Part shown: positions 17,621 through 26,987 of the stretch, one piece after another | How positions within the stretch are numbered: the stretch's first letter is position 1 | Layout: the number at the start of each line of letters is the position of its first letter | Source: G963668655 sp963668655 | Lineage (GTDB): Bacteria; Myxococcota_A; SURF-8 | Assembly: GCA_963668655.2 (NCBI GenBank) | Contig: CAXXPQ010000004.1 | Location: 620,001-684,000 of the forward strand | Length of the DNA stretch: 64,000 nucleotides | Direction: 5' to 3' | Notes under the pieces: model-generated | What the model was told of the DNA's origin: nothing | Seen by the model: the letters and a program-made list of their open reading frames with translations, nothing else | The model's database searches: none | Position numbers and translations under genes: made by a program

Positions 17621-18448
17621 ATGATTCGAACCGCATTTTTGATTCTTTGCCTGTTGGCGCTGCTTCCGGGAACGCTCCACGCTCAGGATGCGGACCTGGA
17701 GCCGGACGGCGACCTGGACGGCGAGGCGGAATGTCTGACCCACGACGACTGCGAGGCCGGATACGCCTGCGAGGGCGGAGCCTGCGTCGGGCTTGACGCC
17801 AACGAATGTCGCCGAAATGCGGACTGCTTCGACATGAACAATATGTATTGCGATGTGGACGAGGAGGCGTGCCGCTACTACTGCACTTCCGACACCCATT
17901 GCCGTCCGGAGGAGTACTGCGACCAGGAAACCTATCACTGCGAGTCGCTTCCCGACGGCGACACGGAAGAGGAGGGGTTCTGCACGTCCGACGGCGATTG
18001 CGGGGTGGACGAGTTCTGCGACGAGCGCAGCCGCGTTTGCCGGGCGCGTTGCGACAACGATTCGGATTGCGAGACGGGAGAGAAATGCGAAAGTCGGCGC
18101 TGCGTTCCCGCATCCGACGGAGACGAGGATACGCCCTGGAGCGCCGAGGCCGATCTAGAGCGGGAAGCCGGATTCGAAGTTCCGGAAGACTATGAAAATC
18201 CGGCGGTTACGCCCGACGGCGACGCCGCGGAGGACGAGGCCACGGCCCGGGGAGGGCTGTCCGAGTGTCCGCCGGGCGAGGTCTGCTCGGAGGACGACGG
18301 GTCCGGCGGGTCTTCCTCCAGCGGCTGTGTGAATGTTTCCGGCGGCTCGATATCGTGTTTCTGGATCCTGGCGCTTGGCGGCCTGCTGGCGTTCCGTCGC
18401 CGGGAGGCGGGAAGGCGCTCGGCGCATGAATCCGGAGACGTCCGATAA
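17621..18448 (+). CDS. Secreted Cys-rich protein with DGD linkers and MYXO-CTERM-like tail
   Basis: 275 residues. The ATG at 17621 follows a GGAGG site and starts a clear signal peptide (MIRTAFLILCLLALLPGTLHA). The mature part has acidic Asp-Gly-Asp linkers and about five short Cys-rich repeats of the type C-x(4)-D-C-x(4)-Y/F/K-C-x(4-6)-C (for example THDDCEAGYACEGGACV and SDGDCGVDEFCDERSRVC), similar to the Dickkopf-like repeats of deltaproteobacterial surface proteins. The C-terminus has a Ser/Gly stretch, a lone Cys region, a hydrophobic helix (FWILALGGLLAF) and an Arg cluster (RRREAGRR), the layout of a MYXO-CTERM-type sorting tail. It is probably surface-anchored and disulfide-rich; ligand unknown. 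Confidence 0.8.
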   Translation: MIRTAFLILCLLALLPGTLHAQDADLEPDGDLDGEAECLTHDDCEAGYACEGGACVGLDANECRRNADCFDMNNMYCDVDEEACRYYCTSDTHCRPEEYCDQETYHCESLPDGDTEEEGFCTSDGDCGVDEFCDERSRVCRARCDNDSDCETGEKCESRRCVPASDGDEDTPWSAEADLEREAGFEVPEDYENPAVTPDGDAAEDEATARGGLSECPPGEVCSEDDGSGGSSSSGCVNVSGGSISCFWILALGGLLAFRRREAGRRSAHESGDVR

Positions 18449-18608
18449 CTTTTCCTTATGGAAGGCGACGGCGTGAAAACGGGTTCGGCGGACGGGAGGA
18501 ATGAGGCGATTGAGTTTCAGGAAAATGCAGTGATATCGGTAGGATGAAATTGATCCAGGAGGCAAGGACAGTGGGTTTGAAACGGTTTCGAAACACGTTA
18601 GAAAAACA

Positions 18609-18637
18609 TTGACAAACCTGACGCCATGTGATTAGAG
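18609..18637 (+). promoter_or_regulatory. Putative sigma-70-type promoter upstream of the outer-membrane barrel gene
   Basis: TTGACA at 18609-18614, a 17-bp spacer, then TTAGAG at 18632-18637. This is about 70 bp before the barrel protein start, in a 259-bp intergenic stretch with no coding sequence. The -35 box is perfect, the -10 box weak. A TATAGAAT-like sequence near 18663 is an alternative -10 box. Confidence 0.4.
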
Positions 18638-18707
18638 TCAACCGTTCTGTCCCAGCCCCCCTATATAGAATAGCTCAATGGTAAACGGTACGGAGGCCAA
18701 AGAGAAC

Positions 18708-19715
18708 ATGAAACGGATAGCTGGAGTCGCTCTGGGAGTGTTCGTGCTGGCATTGTGGTGCCACGCGGCGCTTGCCGACCCTCAACCCTCCTCCATGGAT
18801 AAGGCGCCGGATGGTCTTCCCGCCGATGGAATTCTCGTGGCCCAGGCCGAAGCCGCCGCCGAGGTTTCCGCGCCGAAGGTGGAAGCCGCCGACGAGGCGA
18901 AGGACGAGGAAGGGAAAGATAAAAAGTCGAAGTGGTGGAGCATCGGTTTCGCTTACGACTTCTCCCACAATCTCGCCCGGGAACGGCCGGTGGCCAACAA
19001 TGCCTTTTCCATCGATCCCGGTTTCACCACGCCGTACGACATCAACATCGGTCTTCATCTCGGGTTCGGCGTCAGCACGCTGTATCCCTCCGGAATCAAT
19101 GGCGGAAACGACATCCACCAGGACACCGTGGATATGGATCCGATTTCCCTGAGCATTTCCAGGGCATTCGTCATCGATAAGAAATACACCGGTTTCACCA
19201 TCACGCCTTCCCTGGGACAGTTGTTCCCGTATACCTCGAAGTACGGCGGACAGGTGCAGGACTGGCGCTACGCCATCAAACCGGCGGTGGCTTTGAGAGT
19301 CGGCAAGTGGGGACTTTCCCTGAGTAACACCAACGGCATTCAGAAGAACTTTCACGGATCCCCCTACGTCTGGTTCCGCAGTCCCGAAACGGGCACCCTG
19401 GGCGGCACGCCGTTGAACGAGTGGACCTATTCCAACTCCACCCGCCTGAGTTACAGCGTCTGGAAAGTCGATTTCGGTTTGGGATTCGGTTGGTCCCGAA
19501 GCTGGCGTTATCGTTCCGACCGCCAGGAAACGCCCTCGAATTCCCTTTCGTACAACGCCTCGGCCGGAATCACTCCCATCGAGAATTTCCGGGTGGGACT
19601 GAGCATCACCACGGCCGGTCCGGAGCGGAAGTACGCCGGTTTCAAGAATGATTATACCTATCCTTTCCGACCGGAGTTCACGAATTTCGGGCTTAGCCTG
19701 TCCTATAACTTGTGA
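18708..19715 (+). CDS. Outer-membrane beta-barrel protein
   Basis: 335 residues from the ATG at 18708 (MKRIAGVALGVFVLALWCHAALA signal peptide); an ATG 30 bp upstream is possible. After a charged Ala/Glu/Lys linker (~40-75), the rest has alternating polar/hydrophobic strands rich in Tyr, Trp, Gly and Ser (WWSIGFAYDFSHNL, WGLSLSNTNG, VDFGLGFGWSRSWRY, FRVGLSITTAG). It ends on a strand with a terminal Leu (FGLSLSYNL); a Phe is more usual for barrel-assembly recognition. It probably forms a 10-14-strand barrel in the outer membrane. It precedes the metalloprotease lipoprotein by 86 bp on the same strand, suggesting joint expression. No specific family recognised. Confidence 0.78.
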   Translation: MKRIAGVALGVFVLALWCHAALADPQPSSMDKAPDGLPADGILVAQAEAAAEVSAPKVEAADEAKDEEGKDKKSKWWSIGFAYDFSHNLARERPVANNAFSIDPGFTTPYDINIGLHLGFGVSTLYPSGINGGNDIHQDTVDMDPISLSISRAFVIDKKYTGFTITPSLGQLFPYTSKYGGQVQDWRYAIKPAVALRVGKWGLSLSNTNGIQKNFHGSPYVWFRSPETGTLGGTPLNEWTYSNSTRLSYSVWKVDFGLGFGWSRSWRYRSDRQETPSNSLSYNASAGITPIENFRVGLSITTAGPERKYAGFKNDYTYPFRPEFTNFGLSLSYNL

Positions 19716-19801
19716 TCGAAGGGACGTAAAGAAACGTTTTTCGCGGATATAGATCATGGCAAACCATGGATTCGTTCGTTGCTGAAGGAGGCATCAGGAT
19801 C

Positions 19802-22800
19802 ATGAAGGCGATTTGGAAAAGCATGTGGACATTTGTTGCCGTATTGCTGCTGGCGGGATTCGTTCTCGGCGGCTGCATGACCGAGCGCTCCCCCATTGAC
19901 AAGACCAACCCGTTGGCCTTGGACAAGAAGCTCTTCGAAGGGGAGTACTTCTTCAAGCAGACCATCGTGGACATCCCCTATTCGGTGGATTACGCGTTCA
20001 TCGGGGAAACCAACGATCTGAAAATGATCCGTTGGGAAATCACCGAGAACTGGCTGTACGGCTGGTCGCTCCACGACAAGATCGATGTCACGGATACGGA
20101 AGGCAATTCCGTCCCCGCGCGGACGCCGCTGATTACCTTCCCCATCCGGGATCACTTCGACATCATGTTGGGAGAGAACACCACCACGGGCGAGGATCTG
20201 CCGGTCCTGGTGGAAAATCGCGACAAGCCCTGGTGGCAGCGGCGTTACTTCGTCATCGATCCGTCCTCCAACGTGATTGCCGACTTCGATCTGAAGTACA
20301 TGCGCTACACCATCGCCTGGGACAACCCCTTCCAGGTGACCCCGGTGGCCGGTTACTATGGCATGGAATTCCACGACAAAACCGGCAAGGCCATCGATCC
20401 GAAGGATTACGAGATGCGCCACCTGTCCGGCAAGGAAGACCAGCTGGTGGACACGTTCTCGGTCATCAACGAGATCGTCGTCAATCCGAACAACTACTGG
20501 AACTGGTCCATGATCGAGAGCTGGGAAGACCTGATCGAGTTTTCCAACATGGAACCGGCCCGGATCAAGCTGCGGAACTTCTTCTGGCGCGTCAATCGTG
20601 ACGAACTGGACAACAACGGCTTCACGGCCATGGAGTTCCACGACAACCTCTTCCGCCGCTTCGGATTCTTCGTCCGCGAATACCGCGGCTACGATCCCCA
20701 GGTGGGCTATCGGGAGAACTACTACCACCACTGGGCGAACTACTTCAACATCGAGGGCGACAACCAGATCGTCTATTATCTCGGCCCGGACTTCCCCCAG
20801 CGCCTGGAACTGACGGCCTGCTCCATCGCCGCCGATTACAACCACGCCTTGAGCAAGGCCTATTACGAGGGCCAGAAAGCCACACAGGCTTGGAAGGACT
20901 CCAACGGCGAATCGGGCTTCGTTTCCGATTTCCCGGAGCAGATCAAGATGGCCGACGGCCTGTTCCAGGTCAACCTTCCCGGCGCGACGGCTCCCACGTC
21001 CCTGTTCATGCCGGACGCCAACGCCGAGTGGCCGGACGACTACAAGCTCAGCCCGTTCTACGACGCCTCCAAGTACGAATCCGCCAAGGGCGTGGACAAG
21101 CTGAAGTGGAAGAAATACTACTACGTCGATTACAACATCGAGAGTCTGAAACCCCCGGCGGTGTGGGACGAATCCGATCAGGGCAAGTTCCAGGATCGCC
21201 AGGAGGCCATGGCCGAGCAGCTCCGCAACTACTGCTTCCACCGGGACGATCCCACCGATAAGTTCGTTCTGAAACGCAACGAGATGCTCCAGTACGATTA
21301 CGTGCGGGACGGCGTGAATCCCGAAGGGCTGCCGAACTTCATCAGCCCCGACGAGATCCACGCGATCTACGGCGAGAACATCAACGATCGCGTGGCCCGC
21401 CCGGTGGACTATCCGGTGGCCTGCGAGCAGACCCTGGAACGCCGCTGCAAGATCGATTCCAACGGCAACAAGATCGCCCGCTGGAAATACGAACTCGGCG
21501 ACGGCCGCTACAGCTTCATTTATTGGGTCGATACGCCTACCGAATACGGCATCCTCGGCGTCGCCCAGTGGTCCGACAATCCCGAGACCGGACAGATCTT
21601 CGGCGGCGTGGGCCACATCGCCGGTTCCGTCCTGCAATGGTCGGTCAATCGCGAACTGGAACAGTATTACATGATGGACGAGCTGAAGGAAATCGGCTTC
21701 GATCCGTCTTCCGATGTCTACACGGACCTCATCAACGACATCATCATCCAGGCGCCCTACACGAAGCGCCCCCAGAGCGGCGAAGAAGACGAGTGGAACT
21801 ACGAGGAAGTGACGCCGTCCTCCGCCCCGTCCATCAAGGCCCCCATGGCGCATTCTCCCAAGGTGGGAACGCCGCAGTGGAACCTGGCCCAGGCCGCCAT
21901 CAATCCGAAGGCCGAGCTTTCCTCCTCGGACTTCACCAACGCCCGCGCGCTGCACGGCAATCAGTACGAGGAAGAGGATTACCAGCGCCTGGAGCGGCTG
22001 CGCGAGAAGAAGCTTCCGGAAATGAAGAACCTGTATTCCCTGGCCTCCCTGAAGGGAACCCCGTACGAGCGCTGGATGACGCCTAACGGCGTGCTGGGCT
22101 TCTTCTACCCGGGCGCGTCCTCCTACGATGAAGACATGCTCTATGACATCAGCCCGGTGTACTGGGGCAGCGATTCGGCCATGGCCGACATGCTGGATCG
22201 GGAAACCGAAATCTCCAAGGGCTGCTACTTCATGGGCGAATGGCTGTCCGGCGGTTTCCTGCAGGTCGTCAAGAATCTGGACGATGCCGGCTATACCCGC
22301 GAGGACATTCGCGGCGCCATCGAGCGCATCATGTTCAAAGGCGTCGCCGAACACGAACTCGGCCACTCCATGGGTCTGCGCCACAACTTCATGGGAAGCG
22401 CGGACGAACTGAACTACGTCGGAAAAGACGCTCCCGATCGGGATTCCGCCACCGGCTACTGGCACTTCAAGGACGACGTGCAGACGCAGCTCGATCAGAA
22501 AGTGGCGGACTTCGAGGCGGAAAATGGACGTGATATCACTCCCCAGGAGAAGTTCCTGCTGGAGAAAACCATCGCCACCCCGCGCGACTGGTACATGTAC
22601 AGTTCCGTCATGGACTACATGGACGATTTCTTCTATCACGGTTTCGGCCTGGGCCGCTGGGATGTCGCCGCGCTGCTTTACGTCTATGGTAAAGGCGTGG
22701 AAAAATACAAGATGGACGGCCAAAACAACGTTCAGTATCAGACGTTCCTGAAGGAAGGAGTTCCCGCCACGTCCAGTATTCCCCAGGAGGAAATCCAGCC

Positions 22801-24700
22801 GCTCTTCGAATGGCGCAAGTGCAGCCTGGACGAAACCTTCGAGGACGACGTGTACAACTCCGCCTGTTCCTGTTCGCCCGGAGTGCCTCGGGACGGAGAG
22901 GACGACAACGACTGCATTTGCAGCGCCGATAAATACGGCAGCACCTATTGCGTGAACGTGGAACGCTCGGTCAACGCCCTGCGCAAGGAACCCCAGGTGA
23001 AGCTGGTGGCCAACGACGACGGAACGCTGAAGGCTTATCCGGTGGCCGGGACGCAGGTGGAAATCCAGTTGAACGGCGACAATCGCCCCTACCTCTACTG
23101 CCCGGACAACTGGCGCATGGACAACCCCATGTGCAACGTCTGGGACAAGGGCTACACCGCCCGCGACATCATCCGCAACATGGCGGACCAGTACAAGAAG
23201 TTCTACTACTGGCGCTTCTTCCGGCGCGGCAATCCCAAGTTCAAGAGCATGTTCTGGTGGCAGAGCTTCTGGCGCCTGTTCCCCTTCGCCCACTTCGCCC
23301 TGGACTTCAACTACAACCAGTTCCAGGTGGCCGAATGGCAGGACGTCGTTCTGGATTCCGGCAGCGATCCCTTCGATCCGAACATCAGCCAGGCCCGCAA
23401 GGAATACATCCTGGCCATGGCCGGCGTGGAGGAATGGGAGGAAGACGGCGTTCGCAAGACCCTGACCCCCGGCGGCCCCGGCGACTATCTGATCGCCGGA
23501 ATGGAAGGCTTCAACTTCCTGACCTACGACATTCTCTACAGCCCGGATGTCGGCCGCCACGTGCTTTACAGCTGGCCGGACAACACGGACGTGGAATTCT
23601 TCCGCCTGAACCCCTACATCTATTCCGACGAGGATCTGGAATCCACCGTGGGCGGCGCCATGCTGGACGTGGACCTGCGCTACGGCCACTATCACAAAAA
23701 CTACTACGATCGTCAGGACAACCTGGCCATCACCCAGGCCCGCCTGGTCCGCCGCGGATTCACGGTGGAAAAGGATGCCGCCTCCTACATCCTGGCCAAC
23801 AGCGGATGGTACGTGGAGAAGTATCGCCACGAGAGCATGGCCAACTCCTTCAGCTACGTGTCCGAAGGTTTCGAGAACGCCATCTATCACATGATGTCCG
23901 ACATCATGAACGAAGACCACATGTGGTCCTTCTCCCGCTACTGCGCGGAGAAGGTGGGCAACAAATACGAAGTCCGCGTGGTTCAGCCGCGCACCCAGGA
24001 ACTCTTCCTCTGGAACTTCAACGAAGGATGGGCGGAAAGCCGTTACGACCGGATCGTCAACGATACCACGCTGACCGACGAACAGAAGGCGGAAGCTCTG
24101 AAATTCGTTCCCGTGGCGTCCGACCCGACCCTGACCTTCTGCGAGAAAGCCGAGGATCCGGACGAGGATCTGTATCTGACCGACATCCACGCTTCCTGGG
24201 TGTACTTCGACAAGTTCTTCCAGATCATGTGGACCATGTTCAACCAGTCCAACATGACGGCGGACAATACGCCTTACCAGTACTACATCAGCCGCCTTAT
24301 TCCGGCCACGGACCGCAAGAACTGGGCGCCGCCAGACGAGTACGAAGTGGAAACCCTGAATTCCAAGGAGAATTTCTACATCCGTGCGCGCCGCTTCCCG
24401 CATGACAGCCGGAAGAGCCCGATCTACAACCTGATCGCCCGCCACCGTTCCATGATGATGGACTGCGTGCGCGATGCGGATTACGTGGACGAAGAGCAGT
24501 GGGGCGAGGTTCCCGGCGGCCTGGTGCCCGGCAACATCATCCCGGCCGAGGGCGACCCGGACGGCACGCGTTGCGCCGGACCGTACTCCAACCAGCGCGA
24601 TGTCTACGACAACGACTGGCAGAAGATGGAAGCCACCATCGAGCTGATGAACGGCTTCGCGCTTCTCTGGAACAACTACGGGTTCCTGTTCGGCTTCTAG
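19802..24700 (+). CDS. Giant zinc-dependent metalloprotease-like lipoprotein
   Basis: 1633 residues from the ATG at 19802, which follows an AAGGAG site. The start gives a lipoprotein signal ending AGFVLGGC (Cys25). The metzincin zinc motif HELGHSMGLRH is at residues 851-861 (H851, E852, H855, H861), and a likely Met-turn SVMDYMDD follows at about 935, so the catalytic core sits mid-protein. The rest is unusually rich in Trp, Tyr, Asn and Asp. A short Cys cluster (ACSCSPG...DCICSADKYGSTYC) follows the core. It is probably anchored to the outer membrane. The preceding barrel gene may encode a partner. Proteolysis is inferred from the motif; the substrate is unknown. A strong terminator follows the stop. 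Confidence 0.85.
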   Translation: MKAIWKSMWTFVAVLLLAGFVLGGCMTERSPIDKTNPLALDKKLFEGEYFFKQTIVDIPYSVDYAFIGETNDLKMIRWEITENWLYGWSLHDKIDVTDTEGNSVPARTPLITFPIRDHFDIMLGENTTTGEDLPVLVENRDKPWWQRRYFVIDPSSNVIADFDLKYMRYTIAWDNPFQVTPVAGYYGMEFHDKTGKAIDPKDYEMRHLSGKEDQLVDTFSVINEIVVNPNNYWNWSMIESWEDLIEFSNMEPARIKLRNFFWRVNRDELDNNGFTAMEFHDNLFRRFGFFVREYRGYDPQVGYRENYYHHWANYFNIEGDNQIVYYLGPDFPQRLELTACSIAADYNHALSKAYYEGQKATQAWKDSNGESGFVSDFPEQIKMADGLFQVNLPGATAPTSLFMPDANAEWPDDYKLSPFYDASKYESAKGVDKLKWKKYYYVDYNIESLKPPAVWDESDQGKFQDRQEAMAEQLRNYCFHRDDPTDKFVLKRNEMLQYDYVRDGVNPEGLPNFISPDEIHAIYGENINDRVARPVDYPVACEQTLERRCKIDSNGNKIARWKYELGDGRYSFIYWVDTPTEYGILGVAQWSDNPETGQIFGGVGHIAGSVLQWSVNRELEQYYMMDELKEIGFDPSSDVYTDLINDIIIQAPYTKRPQSGEEDEWNYEEVTPSSAPSIKAPMAHSPKVGTPQWNLAQAAINPKAELSSSDFTNARALHGNQYEEEDYQRLERLREKKLPEMKNLYSLASLKGTPYERWMTPNGVLGFFYPGASSYDEDMLYDISPVYWGSDSAMADMLDRETEISKGCYFMGEWLSGGFLQVVKNLDDAGYTREDIRGAIERIMFKGVAEHELGHSMGLRHNFMGSADELNYVGKDAPDRDSATGYWHFKDDVQTQLDQKVADFEAENGRDITPQEKFLLEKTIATPRDWYMYSSVMDYMDDFFYHGFGLGRWDVAALLYVYGKGVEKYKMDGQNNVQYQTFLKEGVPATSSIPQEEIQPLFEWRKCSLDETFEDDVYNSACSCSPGVPRDGEDDNDCICSADKYGSTYCVNVERSVNALRKEPQVKLVANDDGTLKAYPVAGTQVEIQLNGDNRPYLYCPDNWRMDNPMCNVWDKGYTARDIIRNMADQYKKFYYWRFFRRGNPKFKSMFWWQSFWRLFPFAHFALDFNYNQFQVAEWQDVVLDSGSDPFDPNISQARKEYILAMAGVEEWEEDGVRKTLTPGGPGDYLIAGMEGFNFLTYDILYSPDVGRHVLYSWPDNTDVEFFRLNPYIYSDEDLESTVGGAMLDVDLRYGHYHKNYYDRQDNLAITQARLVRRGFTVEKDAASYILANSGWYVEKYRHESMANSFSYVSEGFENAIYHMMSDIMNEDHMWSFSRYCAEKVGNKYEVRVVQPRTQELFLWNFNEGWAESRYDRIVNDTTLTDEQKAEALKFVPVASDPTLTFCEKAEDPDEDLYLTDIHASWVYFDKFFQIMWTMFNQSNMTADNTPYQYYISRLIPATDRKNWAPPDEYEVETLNSKENFYIRARRFPHDSRKSPIYNLIARHRSMMMDCVRDADYVDEEQWGEVPGGLVPGNIIPAEGDPDGTRCAGPYSNQRDVYDNDWQKMEATIELMNGFALLWNNYGFLFGF

Positions 24701-24724
24701 GACCGAACGGTTTTCCTGAAGGCG

Positions 24725-24755
24725 AAAGGCCGGGAGCGATGCTCCCGGCCTTTTT
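24725..24755 (+). terminator. Rho-independent terminator after the metalloprotease gene
   Basis: AAAGGCCGGGAGC, a 3-base loop, then GCTCCCGGCCTTT running into a T tract; about 25 bp after the stop codon. The stem is perfect over 13 bp. Confidence 0.92.
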
Positions 24756-24820
24756 CGTTGAAGCGCATTCCGCTTTCGTGTATGCTTTCGGCGGTAACGT
24801 TATACGGGTTATTTGTTTTT

Positions 24821-24945
24821 AGCGACGAGAAGGCGCTCATCCCGAGCGCCGCCCGGAGGGCGGTGTATCGAGGAACGCGCTGCTCGTGGCTCGATACGAT
24901 TCCGCTTCGCGTAATCACTCGCCATGAGCGGTTGAGCCATCGCTA
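24821..24945. repeat. Intergenic hairpin-rich (REP-like) element
   Basis: About 125 bp between the terminator and pgi consisting of nested short inverted repeats: GGCGCT/AGCGCC (24832-24850), CCGCCC-GGA-GGGCGG (24849-24863), GTATCGAG/CTCGATAC (24865-24872 with 24890-24897) and outer AGCGA/TCGCT ends. The CATCCCGAGCG motif resembles widespread intergenic palindromic repeats. No second copy was noticed in the window, so repetitiveness in the genome is an inference. Confidence 0.5.
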
Positions 24946-25003
24946 AAACCCAATGGCAACTTCTCTACGAATGAAAAACGAAAATCAATGGGAGGTCAGG
25001 CGC

Positions 25004-26383
25004 ATGGCGACGAAACCGGAGGATATTCGCTTTGATTTTTCCTCGCTGTACGACGAGGGAGGACTGTCGAAATCGCAATGGAATCAGGCCCTTCCCCGGG
25101 CGAGAAAGGCCCGAAGCCGCCTGGTGGGGGAGGTTCGTTCCGGAAAGATCGGCTTCTGGAAACTTCCGGAACGTTGCGCGGCGCCGGATGTCCTGCGGCC
25201 CATCGAGCGTGCGGCCGGGCGGCTGAAACGGGAATTCGACAACCTGGTCCTGATCGGGATCGGCGGGTCCGCGCTGGGCGCGCGCATGCTGCAAAACGCC
25301 CTGGCGCATCGCTATCATAATGAATTGGCCAAACGCCCCAAAAATGGACTTCGTATTTATCTCTTGGAAAACAACGACCCCGACAGTTTTCACGCGCTGA
25401 TGAATCATCTTGACATTTCGCGCACTTGCTTCAACGTCATCTCCAAGTCGGGCTCCACCGCCGAAACCGCCTGCCAGTTCATCTCCGTGCGCGATCGGCT
25501 CATGCGGCGCTTTCCGGACGACTGGAAACGCCGGTTTCTGTTCACCACGGATCCGTCCTGCGGCATTCTGCGGGAGCTGGCGGACACGGACGGCATCGAA
25601 AGTCTCGCCGTTCCCCAGGACGTGGGCGGGCGCTATTCGGTGCTGAGCGCGGTGGGGCTTCTGCCGCTACTGGCCATGGGAGGAGACGCGAAGGCACTTC
25701 TGGCGGGCGCGTCCCGTATGGCCGCGCGCTGCCTGGAGGCCGCGCCATCGAAAAACCCGGCTCTTTTCGGGGCCTTGCTTCATTTCCTGGCGGACCGTGA
25801 GCTTGGCCGGAACCTGTTGGTCGCCTTTCCATATTCCGACCGTCTGCGCGATTGGACCGAGTGGTTTTGCCAGCTCTGGGCGGAAAGCATCGGAAAAGAG
25901 CGGACTGTGGATGGCCGTCTCGTCAACGCCGGAACCACGCCCATCAAGACGCTGGGAGCCATCGATCAGCACAGCCAGGTACAGCTATATATGGAAGGGC
26001 CGAACGACAAGGTTTTCATGTTTCTCCGAGTGGAGAACTTCGATAAGGATGTGAAATTCCCCGCGAAATCGCGCACCCCCCAGGCGCTGGAATATCTTTC
26101 CGGCCACGGCATGCAGGAGCTGATCCAGGCCGAGCAGACCGCCACCCGATTCGCTCTTGGGAAGCAGAAGCGTTTGAGTTATCAGGTGAATCTGCCGCGT
26201 GTGGACGCCGACAGCGTGGGCCAGTTGCTCTTCTGGGCGGAGGCCATGACCGTGCTGGCCGGATATCTCTATGAAATCAACCCCTTCGATCAGCCGGGCG
26301 TGGAACTGGGCAAGAAGTACGCCTACGGTCTGATGGGAAGAAAAGGCTTTGACGAATATCGGGATCGGATAATGAAGAAGTAA
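25004..26383 (+). CDS. pgi: Glucose-6-phosphate isomerase
   Basis: 459 residues from the ATG at 25004, which has a GGAGGT site 8 bp upstream; an earlier ATG at 24953 lacks a site and lies against the hairpin element. It interconverts glucose-6-phosphate and fructose-6-phosphate in glycolysis and gluconeogenesis. SIS-domain motifs are clear: LVLIGIGGSALGARML, VISKSGSTAETACQF and PQDVGGRYSVLSAVGLLPLLA. GTTPIKTLGAIDQHSQVQLY and the C-terminal NPFDQPGVELGKKYAYGL follow. The length matches the short bacterial (about 450-residue) PGI type. It is apparently a single-gene unit. Confidence 0.95.
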   Translation: MATKPEDIRFDFSSLYDEGGLSKSQWNQALPRARKARSRLVGEVRSGKIGFWKLPERCAAPDVLRPIERAAGRLKREFDNLVLIGIGGSALGARMLQNALAHRYHNELAKRPKNGLRIYLLENNDPDSFHALMNHLDISRTCFNVISKSGSTAETACQFISVRDRLMRRFPDDWKRRFLFTTDPSCGILRELADTDGIESLAVPQDVGGRYSVLSAVGLLPLLAMGGDAKALLAGASRMAARCLEAAPSKNPALFGALLHFLADRELGRNLLVAFPYSDRLRDWTEWFCQLWAESIGKERTVDGRLVNAGTTPIKTLGAIDQHSQVQLYMEGPNDKVFMFLRVENFDKDVKFPAKSRTPQALEYLSGHGMQELIQAEQTATRFALGKQKRLSYQVNLPRVDADSVGQLLFWAEAMTVLAGYLYEINPFDQPGVELGKKYAYGLMGRKGFDEYRDRIMKK

Positions 26384-26987
26384 TACAGAGCGCGATTTTC
26401 GCCTTTCCCCGCCCGCCCGTTTCCGGGAAAGGCGCTCCAATGGGGCTATCCACCTGATATCCGGAAGGAATTCGGAAAAAGCACCCCGACCGGAACACAG
26501 GGACTGTCATTAAGGACATAGGCGCTTGGGCGGACGCTTTCCGTGTTCTCCGTAAGTTGTTGATATTATTGTAAGAACTTGAGAGGAAGGCGCGCGCCCA
26601 CGGATGAATGCAAAGGGAACCAATGGCCCGAAATCGTCCGTTCGCCCGGGGGAATGCTTTTTCATGGATATTCTACGTGAATTCAAGGGCTTACGAATGA
26701 TAAAGCGTTCCCCCGGACGAACCCGCCGAAAGGTGCGAAATACACAGGTGTAAAACAGGGGTGTAAAAGGAGGGGGCTTCGGGCGGCGGGCCGAGTTTTT
26801 CAGATCTCTTTCTTTCATCGGATCAATCGAATTCAATAGATATCTTACGTTGCAAAGAGAAGAATAATGCGTTACGTGGCAGCATAATAATAGAATGCGT
26901 TGGATAACAAATATCCGGCCCCGTCGGGATGCACGTTCGTCGGAAAAAAAAATCGGCGAATGACATGGCCTCTGAAAGGGAAAAATC
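26384..26987 (+). other. Intergenic region with a stem-loop after pgi
   Basis: 604 bp without a credible gene. CGCCTTTCCC (26400-26409) pairs with GGGAAAGGCG (26425-26434) across a 15-nt loop, which may end pgi transcription although no T-run follows. The rest contains short open frames without protein-like composition. Confidence 0.5.

Noticed and set aside
19754..24445. 1563-codon open frame on the minus strand, antisense to the metalloprotease gene
   Set aside because: Arises from GC-biased third positions of the plus-strand gene. Its translation is low-complexity (Val/His/Gly/Arg rich) with no domain, while the plus strand has a signal peptide, zinc motif and terminator.
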